DNA of 38,925 bases, from NCBI GenBank assembly GCA_036897485.1, contig JAYMTF010000350.1, positions 1 through 38,925 on the forward strand, read 5' to 3'. A program made the position numbers and the translations under genes. The notes under the pieces were generated by a model. That model made no database searches. It was not told the DNA's origin and saw only the letters and a list, made by a program, of their open reading frames with translations. Below, in pieces: positions 22,501 through 33,345 of this stretch. Source of the DNA: Pelargonium nanum (Eukaryota; Streptophyta; Magnoliopsida; Geraniales; Geraniaceae). Numbering within the stretch: position 1 is the stretch's first letter; every line of letters begins with the position of its first letter.

Positions 22501-22960
22501 AAACCCGTGTTTTGTAAGTTGAAGTAATGTTAAAATCTTAGATCAAAACACAAATGCTTCGATATTTGTCTCAAGACTCTTGTAACTAGCAAAAGGAAGG
22601 GGAACCGGTAAATAAAGTTTACCAAGATACTACCTGATCGGTTCCCCATCTGAACTCTCTACAATCATTGCTTCGTGCTGTTTCTCTTGGATCATGTAAT
22701 GGGATGTTAATAAGTTTCTGTTGAATAACACGTATCAGTTTCAGTTTCTTGGATGATTTTAGCTTTCACTTCTTGATCTGCAAGTCCTCGTTAATTTTAC
22801 AGTGTAATGTTTTGGAGAGTTCTTGTTACAGGGAAAAATAAAGAACGGAAAAAAAAGCTTGTTCGCTTGCCACAGAAGGTAATGAACATATCGGTTACAA
22901 CATATTATATCAAGTCCGGGGTCTAATTTTTCTTGCTTGAATGATGATACCAGCTATGAT
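22501..22960. other. Convergent intergenic region PYD1/KNATM
   Basis: 460 bp between the PYD1 stop (+) and the KNATM stop (-). It must hold both 3' UTRs. AATAAA-like words (AATAAAG near 22611, AAAATAAAG near 22834) could serve the + strand gene. No other feature was seen. Confidence 0.5.
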
Positions 22961-25405
22961 TCACTCACCGGAGGGCATGGCAGAGGGTTGAGAAGGCGCG
23001 GGTTTTGTGAGCTCACTGAGTTGGGAATGCATGTCGTTGATGAACGCCATTGATTCTCTCTGAGGTACTTGGATTTCTTCTTTCAGCTTGCTTAATGCTA
23101 AACAATACGCTTCCTGCTCATTTTTGTTGTGCATGTTACATTGAATCACACCAAGAAAACAAAATGTTAAAGAGAAGAATTGTGAAAATTAGGCTTGCTT
23201 GCTTGATCTTAATAACTCTTTGTAGCTATGCTTAACAAATGACATCAATTGCGCGCACGCACATATATATACATGGGTCAATTTAGGGATTAAAATTTTA
23301 ATGAAATAGAAAAACATGAGAGTGACAGAATCTAAAAAAATGAGAGATGAGGATTGCAGAAGCATATATGTGTGTGAGAGAGAGATAGAGAGAGAAAAAA
23401 GCATTTTGATAAAGTATATATTGCCTAGGTCATGTCACTTTCTTATGAACTTGAAAAAAACTATAAATAAATAAAAACAGAGAAAATAAAGGAGGCAAAA
23501 GAACATATTTTGAAGGGCACAAACTCTGAGAGGTCATAGGTAGACCTAGGAATTCAGGCCGCCGGCCTATTGCGTGCCGGGTGAGACACGTTAGGACAAA
23601 CGGAAAGTTGTACAATAAAAACACGTCCGGATTTGGCCCGGCTGTTTAAGCCCGAGGCCCGCATTAGGAGAGAGTTGAAACTTTAAGCAAAGGACGGGAC
23701 AAAAAACTCACGGGTTCGTACTTTCTACTATCCTTTTTTCATTAAGTCACGAGACACGTTAGTACTAACAAAAAGTTGTCCAATAAAAACACATTTTGGT
23801 CTGGCCCGTTTAGACCCGCGGCCCGCATTGTCAGGTATAGTCATAGGTGGGAGGAAGTTGAAACTTGAAGAAGAAATTTTCCTAAAAAAAGGAGAAAGAA
23901 AGAGCAAATCAAGAACAAGCCATAGAGGTCATGTCTTTTTCATCAACCAGAGTTGTTTCTGAATAAAGCAATAAAAATACTCTTGAGCTCCAATCTCTAC
24001 CTATTAATAGATTTGACTTCACTTTTGCACTTACTCTTTAGACCATCCCATCCAATTTTTAGGGAATCAAATAGACTAATCAACATCAACTCTGGTTTTT
24101 CTTGGTATTGTATCAATATATTTTTATACATAGCAAACAGCTGAAACATATCTATGCTGAGAAGGTATCTAGTTGGTAAAAATGGAACAAACTATCAGTG
24201 TAGAAAGGTTAATACTTTCATGGTGTTGTTGGATATGATTTATGTGGGCTGTTTTCTTTTTAAGTTTCCCGAAACGGGTTGTGAGTGTAATTACGAAAAA
24301 CTAACCCGTGATTTTGCCCACAAACACGTAACTAACCTTAAGTTTAGTCACCCCATCCTGTCGGTTAGTTTTAGCATAATATTCATGTGGGTTGTTTTCT
24401 TTCAAAGTTTCCCGAAATGGGTTGTGAGCGTAATTACGAAAAACTAACGCGTGATTTTGCCCACAAACACGTAACTAACCTTACGTATAGTCACCCCATT
24501 CTGTCGTCAGTTTTAGCGGAATATTCACACATTTGCTTTCATGACATGTCTTGCATATGACCGCTAATTGCACAAGAGTCCAATTTAACATAGTTTTTCA
24601 TCTTGAGTTAACGGAGTGACTAACAAAACGGGTGACTAAACTCAAGCTTAGTCAAGCTTCGTGGAAACTTCTGTAGGTTAGTTATCTGTTTGTGGTCAAT
24701 ACTTCGAGTTAGCTATTCATAATTATCCATTTCCTTCTAAAGTTTCTCAAAAATGGGTTGTGAATCATTTCATATAGTTTTAGAGAGAGAGAGAGAGAGA
24801 GAGAGAGAATAATATGCACAATTACTTAACTTTTGATTGTTGTTTCTTGTTGTTGAAGTGCTACTAGTAGATTTGCTCTACATTTACTTGGCTCATTTGT
24901 TCCTTGCTTCTAGTCTAGGGTTTAAGTAGGTTTGGGATCAGCATAATCTGATCTGAAACTCGAATCTTTTGTTTGAAAAAACATCCTAGACTCGGTTTGT
25001 TACTCTAATATAAGATGAACATGATAGGTATAGCAAGTACTTTACCATGAAACAATCGAGCTCTGTCCGGCCTTGAATGCTCACATTCGTAGGGTTGTTT
25101 TCGTTTTCTGCAGGAATCTTCTCACCCGCAACATGACTCACATGATCGCCAAGCCCGGCCTATAGCAAAAGAACGAAGAATCACACGACAAGAACGGGTT
25201 AAAATGGCAACAAGCATGGTTATGTTGTTACCTTCAAGCAATCAAGGTGAGTCTTAAGCAAGAGTGTGTATAGAGGATGGCAAGAGATGGTTCTCTTGAG
25301 CTCCTCCAAATCCATTTCTTGATCATCATCATCTTCTTGTTGTTGTTGTTGGTGCAAAGCATGTGTGTGATGATCAATAGTGCTACTACAATTGTGTTCC
25401 TCCAT
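22961..25405 (-). CDS. KNATM: KNATM-type homeodomain-less KNOX (MEINOX) protein, 3 exons
   Basis: Minus-strand exons 25232-25405, 25046-25159 and 22961-23113 join in phase 0 to encode 146 aa; I recall Arabidopsis KNATM at about 142. The N-terminus has a Q5 run then D4 (residues 19-28). KNOX1 (about 34-58) reads ELKRTISCHPLYTLLLKTHL; KNOX2 (about 90-137) includes ELDCFMEAYCLALSKLKEE and ESMAFINDMHSQLSEL. The protein stops at PSAMPSGE, with no ELK segment or homeodomain, and none was found downstream to 22501. In Arabidopsis KNATM binds BELL-class TALE partners through MEINOX and acts without DNA binding of its own in leaf proximal-distal patterning; the same role is inferred here. Intron 2 is 1932 bp and repeat-rich. 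A GA microsatellite (about 25545-25561) lies in the promoter/leader side. The start is the only ATG upstream of KNOX1 in frame. Confidence 0.88.
23540..23860. repeat. Two copies of a dispersed repeat in KNATM intron 2
   Basis: Copies at about 23580-23690 and 23748-23850 share AGACACGTTAG, AAAGTTGT-CAATAAAAACAC, TTTGG-C-GGCCCG, GCCCGCATT and GTTGAAACTT. A more degraded relative lies at 8720-8812. Such GGCCCG/CACGTTAG repeats are widespread in plant genomes; no coding part and no clear termini here. Confidence 0.6.
24238..24522. repeat. 143-bp tandem duplication in KNATM intron 2
   Basis: Copy 1 (24238-24380) and copy 2 (24381-24522) share ATGTGGG(C/T)TGTTTTCTTT, AAGTTTCCCGAAA, GGGTTGTGAG, GTAATTACGAAAAACTAAC, TGATTTTGCCCACAAACACG and AGTCACCCCAT, at high identity. 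A weak third fragment (TCTAAAGTTTCTCAAAAATG) is near 24736-24756. The copies happen to be open in one frame but resemble no protein. Confidence 0.85.
24782..24808. repeat. (GA)n microsatellite
   Basis: Uninterrupted GAGAGA run in KNATM intron 2. Similar runs lie at 23374-23398 (interrupted) and about 25545-25561. Confidence 0.9.
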
Positions 25406-25717
25406 ATGTTACCTCTTGTGTGATACACAGGATTTGCCAAATTTACACACACCCTTTTTTGGATGCAAGGAAATGGCTCTTATAAGCAAGAACATGTTGA
25501 GTGTGCATGAGTGAGTGAGTCAGAAAAAACACTATTGATTGTTAGAGAGAGAGAGAGAGAGGGTTTTGGGGGGTAGCAATGTCATGACAGTTTAATTTGG
25601 TGTCTTTATACATGAATGAAAGGAACCATTCAAGACAGTTTCTTGATTTATGGGAAGGGAGCTTCATTGTTTAGTACATGCAATGCAATGCGCATTAAAA
25701 GGAAAAGGCACCTCAGT

Positions 25718-26145
25718 CAGAGCTGACAATTTGGATCTGAACTTGCAGACACCTGAAATACGACCTACATTTGCTTTGCAATTTTGGGTCGGGTTGGATC
25801 TGACTCAATGAAATGTGGGTTGGGTACAATCGCACATTTTACGTGGAAGCCTGAAACCGTTAATCGGGATGAACCTGAGCCTCTTTCTGGCCGGGTTTGG
25901 GTATTTTGAAGGCGTTATCCCTTAGGGCTTCCGCCAGCAACGCGACCAATAATCCAACAAAGTAACTCATCAGACTCCAACTAACAATCTCAAAACAACC
26001 ATACAGTTGCCCTAAACGCACGAATCTGCACATTTTACACTAAACTCTGAGATCCGATGCAAACCCTTTTCAGATCAGGTTCGAATTAGTGTTTATCAAT
26101 CCAAACACGAACAAATCTGATCCAGAATCTAAATTGACACCTCTA
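25718..26145. mobile_element. Non-autonomous hAT-like element (TAGAG ends), 428 bp
   Basis: The left end CAGAGCTGACAATTT matches the inverted right end (TAGAGGTGTCAATTTA). The 5-base tips CAGAG/TAGAG fit the YARNG start typical of hAT ends. The interior has GGTCGGGTTGGATCTGA and GCACATTTTAC words, no coding capacity. An 8-bp target duplication was not evident, so the two ends could belong to a composite. It lies upstream of KNATM. Confidence 0.5.
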
Positions 26146-27264
26146 ACACATACTACCATTTGTACTTGTGTTTTTTTACCTCTGTCACTGCTCATTCTCA
26201 CTCACTTTTTTCATCCAAGAACATCCAAATGCCAAACTGTTCATAATAGCAACTTGTCCTTATCTCTAGTCATGTCCACAGTCCTGTGATGAGTCCACAG
26301 TGCTCACTCTAGAGTCTTGATGTTGATGATGATGATGATGGATGGTACAGAAGAAGAATGTTTCAACAGTACTGTTCATTTCTTCAAGGACACCACCACT
26401 ACAACTAACAAACAAACAAACACCTTCAATTGCTACTCTTGCATCTATGCTTCCACTATTCACATATTCTTTTGTGCCCTAAAATTTATGGACATCATAG
26501 AATAATATCCAAAAGATTATACACCAAGAGCTCATGAGGCCTTGGTCTTACACCTATGGTTGAGGCTAGAGATGGCAATTCGGGTTTCGGTTCGGGTTTG
26601 GGTTAGGGAGGTAAAGCCTAAAAATTAGACCGCGAAGAGCAGCAGGTTGCATGTTGAAAATTAGATTTTGTGTAAAATGTGCAAATTCTTGGGGGTTTGT
26701 TGACTTGACCTGAAAAATTGATCATGAACCCTCAAAACGTGGTTGAGTTTTAGGTGTCCATGAGTTCAGGTCCAAATGTGGATCAGGTTTCTAGTGGTGT
26801 CCATGAGTTCGCACATTTGATATGTAAATTTAGAAATCAACAACTATAACTCTTTTAAAAATGAATTCGAAAAAAATGAAAACAAAAGATAAATTTAAGG
26901 ACCATATAGAAACAGAATAAAGTCCAGCGACTGAAACTGAAACAAAATAATCGAATCGATTTTAAGTCAGGTCCGACTCTAGATGTCTATGGATTTGGAT
27001 CCTAATATTTGGTATAAAATCTTGTGGTATTTCTTTATCTACTATCAAATCTTGTGCTTTATGGGTCTTTTGCTTTACATAAAATAGGCTCATACTTTTC
27101 CAACATCTTCTATGCTTTTCAACTTTTCTTGCCCCAAGTTTGGCTTTTGGTTCTACACATTATTATTTCCCCCAAAACTCAAACAGTGCTTGGACTGTTT
27201 TTGTGTTCCAACAACATCAACATAATAGTAACATAGTATAAGAAAAAGAGCTCATGTGTCATGA

Positions 27265-27430
27265 TTTCATGTTAGGCCAAGCGGTTGATGCGCTTTGGAT
27301 TTCCTTTGAGGTTTCAGGTTCGAGTTTCTTTGCCGACGGTATGGGGTGAAATTTATGGGTTTAAGGGGAGAGCTAACAACTAACTCGGGTGACGCCCCCA
27401 CTAGGGGCAGGTCGCTTATCAAAGAACAAA
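27265..27430 (+). mobile_element. SINE-like element with tRNA-type A and B boxes
   Basis: AGGCCAAGCGG (27274-27284) resembles the tRNA-derived A box and GGTTCGAGTTT (27318-27328) the B box, 44 bp apart, as expected for an internal RNA polymerase III promoter. Downstream is a body with GACGCCCCCACTAGGGGC, then an A-rich end (AAAGAACAAAACA). It does not complete a tRNA cloverleaf, so it is not a tRNA gene. Ends are approximate and no target duplication was confirmed. Confidence 0.6.
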
Positions 27431-27489
27431 ACATTTGTTAATGAACTTTACCAAAAAAATGGATTAAAATGGCCCAATTCAAAACAAAG

Positions 27490-27850
27490 TCGTTAAAATG
27501 CGGGAAAATAGACCCATTCAAAATACAATTCAGACAAACTCATACATTTTACACATAAAATTCGATTTAAAATCCAAAACTTGCTACAGGGTCAAGTTTG
27601 GAATAGACTTTTTCAACCTGGACACTAAAAACACGACCCGAAACCTGAATTGTCAACCCCAATATGATCATATATACCTTTTACTCAAAAGTCAAACGTA
27701 AAACCCGCACATTTTGCATGTGAAACTCAATTCAAAACCCGAAACTCGCAACCCTTTTTTAGTTGGGTTCGAATTAAACATTTCCAACACAAACCTTTAA
27801 TAACCTTACCCTAAACCTGAATTGTCAGCTCTAATATGATCATATATAAC
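27490..27850. repeat. Tandem pair of TAGAG-family remnants
   Basis: Two successive units end with CCTGAATTGTCA(A/G) C(C/T)C(C/T)AATATGATC, at about 27647-27670 and 27819-27840, 172 bp apart. Both units carry GAAAC/ACAC-rich sequence with a ACATTTT(A/G)CA word. The terminal string TGTCAGCTCTA is the inverted TAGAG(C)TGACA end of the family described at 25.7 and 38.1 kb. Confidence 0.55.
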
Positions 27851-28126
27851 CACCTTTTACTCAAGAGTCAAAACCAATCCATAAATGCAAAAAAAAGTGC
27901 ATAAAATTCATATTAGCTAACACTGCATAGTTACAAACTATTAGACCATTTCTTAGCTTCTCTTTCACTTTCTTGACCTCAAAACACATCAAGAAAACAA
28001 AACAAAACCAAAGAAAACAACCCATCTTCAGCATAATCAACCAAATCTATCACAGATCATTCACTTCTTTCATTTTCTTCGGTTTCTCGAAGAGTTCACA
28101 AATTTATTCATAAACTGCATTGTTCT

Positions 28127-31100
28127 CTATATACTATACACCATACCAACCTCTACCAGAGCTGCATTTGGAATGTTCAATGCAACATGAGGCTCTCTAC
28201 AGTTCTTATCAAGAAATGCATAAGTCATCACCAGAAACCGCTTTACTATATTCGCACTTTTACGTATTGCTAAATGCGACTGACCTATGAAATATGCAGT
28301 TCCACTCTCTCTTGCATCAATCAGTTCTTGCAGCTCCTCCCTCACGGATTCGCGCATTTTAGGACTATTGTTAGGAGGTAACACGAACCGAACCTTTTTT
28401 TTCCTACGAACACAAGCATTGTTGTCAAATGAATTGCTGAGAGGACTAACCTGAGTCTCGTTGTTCGTTGTAGTGTTTGTGTTTGCAACATGTGAAATGG
28501 AGTCGTTGTTGTCGAGAGGAATCAAGGCAGTGCTAGTTTCTCCGCTCGGGTTTCCAACTACTATCATCCTTCCCTTCGGGGACCCGAGAGACTCAGAGTC
28601 GTTTTCTTCCAAGGAAATGAACTCGCCGATGGAACGAATGATCTGATCTTCGAAATCATCTGTGTCCCTTATCCGATCACAATAACCGTACCTCACAATG
28701 CACCTATAAATCCGGTAGTCCTTGAAACCAACCCTGCCTACAAGGTAACGCCGCCTGGAGTTGATGTGAGGAACTGGAAGAGACTTGAAGGACACGAAGA
28801 TCAGCACTTCGTGAAAGGCGGGAAGGTTGGTGATGAAGTGGGAAAAGAAAGCAGGGATGCCGGTAGTGATATCAGAGTAAATGAAGCCTATTCCTGGAAT
28901 CCGTGAAACGCCAAGGCCTGGACTGAGGTCTGTGAGCCAATCTGTGGACACTTTGTTTTCTAAATCGAACTTGTATTTTACCATGGTGCCGTAGTGCCAC
29001 GACAACATGGCTGTCAATGAAATCACCAATGGGATCACCATGTACCAAGCTCCTTTGTGAAAATTCAATAGGCAAGCTGAGAGATATAAGGCTTCGATGG
29101 AGCCGAAAAATATCAGAAAACATGCAGATACGAAGAAGTTTCTCTCCCAGTACAAGGCAATTACGAGGGACATCAGAAAAGTTGTCACCAGCATTCCAGA
29201 GATTATAGCTAAACCTGTAAAAGATCCAATATTGTTGTTTAAGAGCATACAGAATAAATTGAAATCCCGGTACAACTTGAGGACAAAACAACAACAATAA
29301 TCAAGTCATTGCTCAATCAATGTTGAAGGTTGGATATACGAATCCTTTAGCACTACAATTTTTCTACCACTTACTATGTAAGATTCTCAAAAATTGTTTC
29401 TCAGTTGTAAGAACAATAAGAACATTTTGCAGGAATCAAATGCAGTACCTGCTGCAAACCCAATTCGCGTAGGATCATGGAAACCAATGGTGATGGACAA
29501 GCTGAGGATCATCAACAACCAGTTAACATCCGGGATGTAAATCTGCCCATTTATCTTATCCGACGTATGTATAACTTTCACTCTTGGGAAACAACAAAGC
29601 GCTTGGCATTGGTTCACGATGGAGAATGTAGCTGTTATCGTTGCTTGGCTTCCCACAACTGAAGCGAAGAGTGACAACACTATGAAAACGTGGCGGAGAC
29701 TTCCTGAACGTGCACATTCCACAAGTTAGTAACATAAACTCCTATTTCCGAACACAAAGCACGTGTAAAACATCGTAAACTTACCTGGTACAGATTGGCT
29801 GAGATGCTCAAAATCTTTCATTTTCCAGTTCTTGGAGATATATGCAGCTTGACCCGCGTAGCTCAACACGAGAACTGGATAAACCAAGTAGAGATACGTA
29901 ATCTGCATCCACAAGTGTTGTTCTTTGTAAATATAATAATAGTGATAATTGTGTGTACTTATTCATTACTACTAATCTCTTTTACACTTGTTCTAATGCT
30001 AAAAATGAGGAAAGGGTATTATTGGAAAGTCAGGTGCATTTTTTTGGTGGAATTGCAAAATGACGCTTGTTTTGACACATTTTGAAACGGATGTAGTATT
30101 TGTTAAATACCTTGATAGATTTCTTCGAGAAATGTCCAAGATTTGCAAACATTGCCTCTGACCCTGAAATCACAAGTTCGTGAATCAATCAGAATCATAG
30201 TTGATTATCAGAAAGAAAAAGTAAAAAACGGGAACTCTTAGTTTACACTAACCTGCAACACTTAGAATGACGCTGCCTAAGGATTTCAAGTCGCGGGAGC
30301 GAATGTTCTTCATGAATCTGTACATGTACCTTGGGGAAATTGCCCCTAGGATTCTGATGTCCCATCGGAAAATATTGTATATACCAACTCCACTGATAAA
30401 AAAGAGCCAAATGACTATTAATGGAGCAAACACTACCCCGATTTTGTGTGTTCCATAGCGCTGCACCATGAAAAGGCACACCAATATTGCACAAGCAACT
30501 GGAACCGGAACATCTGCAGAATATCACTAACAGATATGTAAATCCATAGCAAGTTCTAGAAACAAAATATCGATCTTTGAGGCAAACGCAATGCTAATGA
30601 TAGGCTCACGAAAGATTTTACAAATGTAGATTCGTGTTCATAAAAACAAAAACAATGGAGAAAAGGAACAACAATTGGTAAGTAGAGTACTTACATTTCT
30701 CAAAAGCGTCTGATATTTCGTCCTGCTTAGTTTTTGAAGAAGAAACTGTCAAGAACCAGAAGATTGAAACTAATTTATGTAACGATGAATCACAGTACTA
30801 ATATACTTTTTAAAAAATTTATAATCTTATTGATGGATCTTACATAAATGTGACATATCTGATAGTGATCGTTGAACACCATACGAAGCTGACAACACTA
30901 ATAATGGGAAAACAAAACAGAACAAAACGAGTCATTCAAAATGAACGATATGAAGTATAATAATGAATTCCATAAACCTAAGAAGCAAATCAGGACATGG
31001 CATACCCGAAAGAGCAGGTGTGAACACCCCGTCTCCAATCATCATACAAGCACCAAACAAAGCCAATACCAGAATCAAATAGTGACTACTTCTATGTTTT

Positions 31101-32244
31101 TCAATGAGCCTTCGAGCCCTTGAATCCACCTTGTTTCTATCAGAGCTTCCGGCCTCGTACTGCATTTCCTCATTACTAGCCCTTTCATTTGGCAGCAGAA
31201 TCACTTTCGCATGCCTGCACAGCAAAGAGTACAAAGCAAAAGTACCTCCTGCGAAAAAAGTGCATCAGAATCGAAGTTCTTCGTCATACATAACAACCCT
31301 TTTGAGTTTAGAATTAAGGACTGTCACCTTCTCCATTGTCATCAGCTCTTAGTACTATGACGGCATACTTTAGCAGAGAAAGGATGGTCATAGTCCAGAA
31401 AATGAAGGAAAAGAGTTCAAATGCCATCTCATTTGAAGTGAAGTTATCTGTATTCATTGTACTGAAGACATATAAGGGAGCAGTACTCAAGCGACCATAT
31501 ACTACCCCAAGGCACTGAAAGGACAGAAGGAGCGTATGCTTCCATCCATCTCTCTGCATATTATCAAGACAGGCTCATATGAAGAAGTACAAAGATAACA
31601 TGATCAAATCGAAATAAGTTACTGGCACAACAGCATACTTTGAATTGACACAGTCTTGTATGCATGGTATTATAAAACCAGATAATCAATCTTTCAAGAC
31701 ATTGTTTTCATATCACTACGAGAAGCAATTTGTATCCTATGTTACATATTCATCTAGAACAAGAAAAGAACTATCCCGGCAAGAGTTGGTGTAACTTAAA
31801 TTGAAGATAGGAGGAAAAACCAACACCGACATTATTTTGGTAATTGGCTTGGTTGTTGTTATGACAAGAATATGACTGTCTGTGAAAAAATCAAGACTAC
31901 TTATATTGTGAGAGGATAGTACCTTCTTTTTATAAATCAAATTGGTGAGAAAGCAATAATAACATTTTGGCTATCAGTGTGGTTAAAGAAGTTTCCGTAA
32001 ACGAGTCATGGGAGTGTCACAACTCATAATTAATTCCATAGTGTGTTCATACATGGTTCCATATACTGTATCAATTAGCTATATATGACGGATTTGCATA
32101 TTATCATTAATGAGGTAAATCATCATAACCGGATCCAAAATCAAAATCAAAACTTAGCCCACGATTAGACTACTACAGAATCTGAGAGAGTTTACTTACC
32201 TTGAAGTCATGACAGATTGCGCTGGGGCTCAGTGCAGGATCCAT
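28127..32244 (-). CDS. KUP/HAK/KT family potassium transporter, divergent TM1, 9 (or 10) coding exons
   Basis: Minus-strand exons: 32200-32244, 31328-31553, 31006-31248, 30844-30897, [30695-30745 optional], 30253-30513, 30111-30163, 29785-29902, 29449-29703, 28127-29214. All have GT-AG borders. Without the optional exon the protein is 780 aa, with it 797. The family moves K+ across plasma or vacuolar membranes, often with H+. Recognised blocks: ADDNGEGGTFALYSLLC, MIGDGVFTPALS, MVQRYGTHKIG, SEAMFANLGHF, VVGSQATITATFSI, CCFPRVKVIHTS, FFSHFITNLPAFHEVL, VRYGYCDRI, and the C-terminal hydrophilic tail ending VEVGMVYSI. Similarity looks closest to the KUP1/2/6-like groups. Odd: the TM1 motif, normally GDLSTSPLY, reads GRLSTAPLY (Asp to Arg, residue 36), and FADLGHF reads FANLGHF (residue 284, nine-exon model); D163 and E279 remain. 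Function as a normal transporter is therefore uncertain. Confidence 0.88.
30695..30745 (-). other. Candidate 51-nt cassette exon of the KUP transporter
   Basis: Flanked by good sites (TTCTTGACAG acceptor, AAAT/GTAAGT donor), open, and phase 1 on both sides, so it can be included or skipped without frameshift. It would add about 17 hydrophilic residues (SSSKTKQDEISDAFEK) between the segment after TM3 and VPVPVACAILV. Skipping it gives exactly the spacing I recall for the family, so it is either an alternative/novel exon or fortuitous. Confidence 0.45.
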
Positions 32245-32600
32245 TGATGGATAGGACACAACAGTACCTGAGAACTGAAATGAAAATGCAGCTGATAGTT
32301 ATACAAACATGAAAAAGACAAAAATGGGAATTGAGTAGCGGTTTCGGCAATGCATATGAGGCGAAGCATACCAAGTTGTGTCAAGAGGGAGAGAGACATG
32401 CATCTCCCATAGATTATTCTGTTTTCTTGGTTGATATCCTCAGTAGCTTTGGCTTTTTGCTTTTGGCTTTCACAAAAAAGACTACTTCTTGTTCTGAGAA
32501 TGTGTCTTAGGTGAAGGCAGAGGAGAAGGAAATTTGGGTTGACACAAACTGACAAGGACGGCTGGGATTCTGATTCATAATGGTGTAAGAGTAACAATAT
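32245..32600 (-). other. KUP transporter 5' leader with short intron and uORF
   Basis: A probable leader intron spans 32268-32371 (donor CTTG/GTATGC, acceptor GTTCTCAG). Upstream leader sequence includes a ten-codon frame (nine residues, MGDACLSPS, then stop) starting at 32410. Boundaries inferred from splice consensus only. Confidence 0.4.
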
Positions 32601-33345
32601 AATAAGTTAGTATTGAACAAGAATGATAATATAAAACTGAAGTCACATGCCTTACCGTTTGGGACAGGACTTCACATGTTGCGTGTTTAATGAACTTCCC
32701 ATCGCACCATTTTTGGGATTTTTCTATTCTGATACTGAAATCTGAACAGACCATTCCAATCTTTATCAGGATCATATCTCCATTTATAGGCCAAATCTGC
32801 TATCAGATAGGAGATCACGATCATGTAGAAAGGATTGTATCAGAACCATACATTGAATCGCAATGAACAATTCTTTCAACTCAAACTGATTCAAAAACTG
32901 ACTTTATCTAAACCTCATCAGGGAACATTTAGGAAAGCTATAGCTGCACCTAAAAGAAGAAATGATAATGATAAAAAAATAAAAGTAAAAAGAGTAAACA
33001 TGGGCAAATATGCCTTTACATTGCATATATAGATGCAATTTGACTTTACAGATCTGTGTTTTAATGAAATAACATCAACCAACATGGAGAAGATCCATGA
33101 ACAAGTAACAAAAAGAAAATATTTATGGCTACACAGCTTCTTAAGGAGGGAAAAAGTAGCAAAAACAACTTGAACAATTTTCTTGTGAAAGATCTAACAC
33201 GAACCCGCCACTATCCTAATGACATGCAAAAAGAAATGTCTATGATCACCCGTACTTGCCACAAAAAGAAAAACAAGCAAAGAGTGGATCTTCACATCCA
33301 CGGTGAATCCCCAGAGAAAATTGTGCCTCCTGGCGATCTAGTCTC
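32600..33345. other. Region between KUP promoter and NFXL1 3' end
   Basis: Both genes are read on the minus strand, so this contains the KUP promoter on the left and the NFXL1 3' UTR on the right (about 33050-33345). An open frame on the + strand from 33125 runs into antisense NFXL1 and has no family features. Nothing else was seen. Confidence 0.45.

Larger units (their letters stand above)
25406..28126. other. Intergenic region KNATM to KUP transporter
   Basis: No gene recognised over 2.7 kb. It holds KNATM upstream sequence (to about 25700), the hAT-like element (25718-26145), a GAT trinucleotide run near 26322-26340, another family fragment starting CTAGAGATGGCAATTCGG at about 26568, a SINE-like element (about 27265-27430), a 172-bp tandem pair of family ends (about 27490-27845), and the KUP 3' UTR near 28050-28126. 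Confidence 0.55.

Noticed and set aside
24154-24447. 97-codon frame across the 143-bp tandem repeat
   Set aside because: Openness follows from repeating the same 143-bp unit; it lies in an intron of the opposite-strand gene and resembles no protein.
27265-27345. tRNA gene reading of the A/B-box pair
   Set aside because: No acceptor stem or anticodon loop can be formed around the boxes; treated as SINE.
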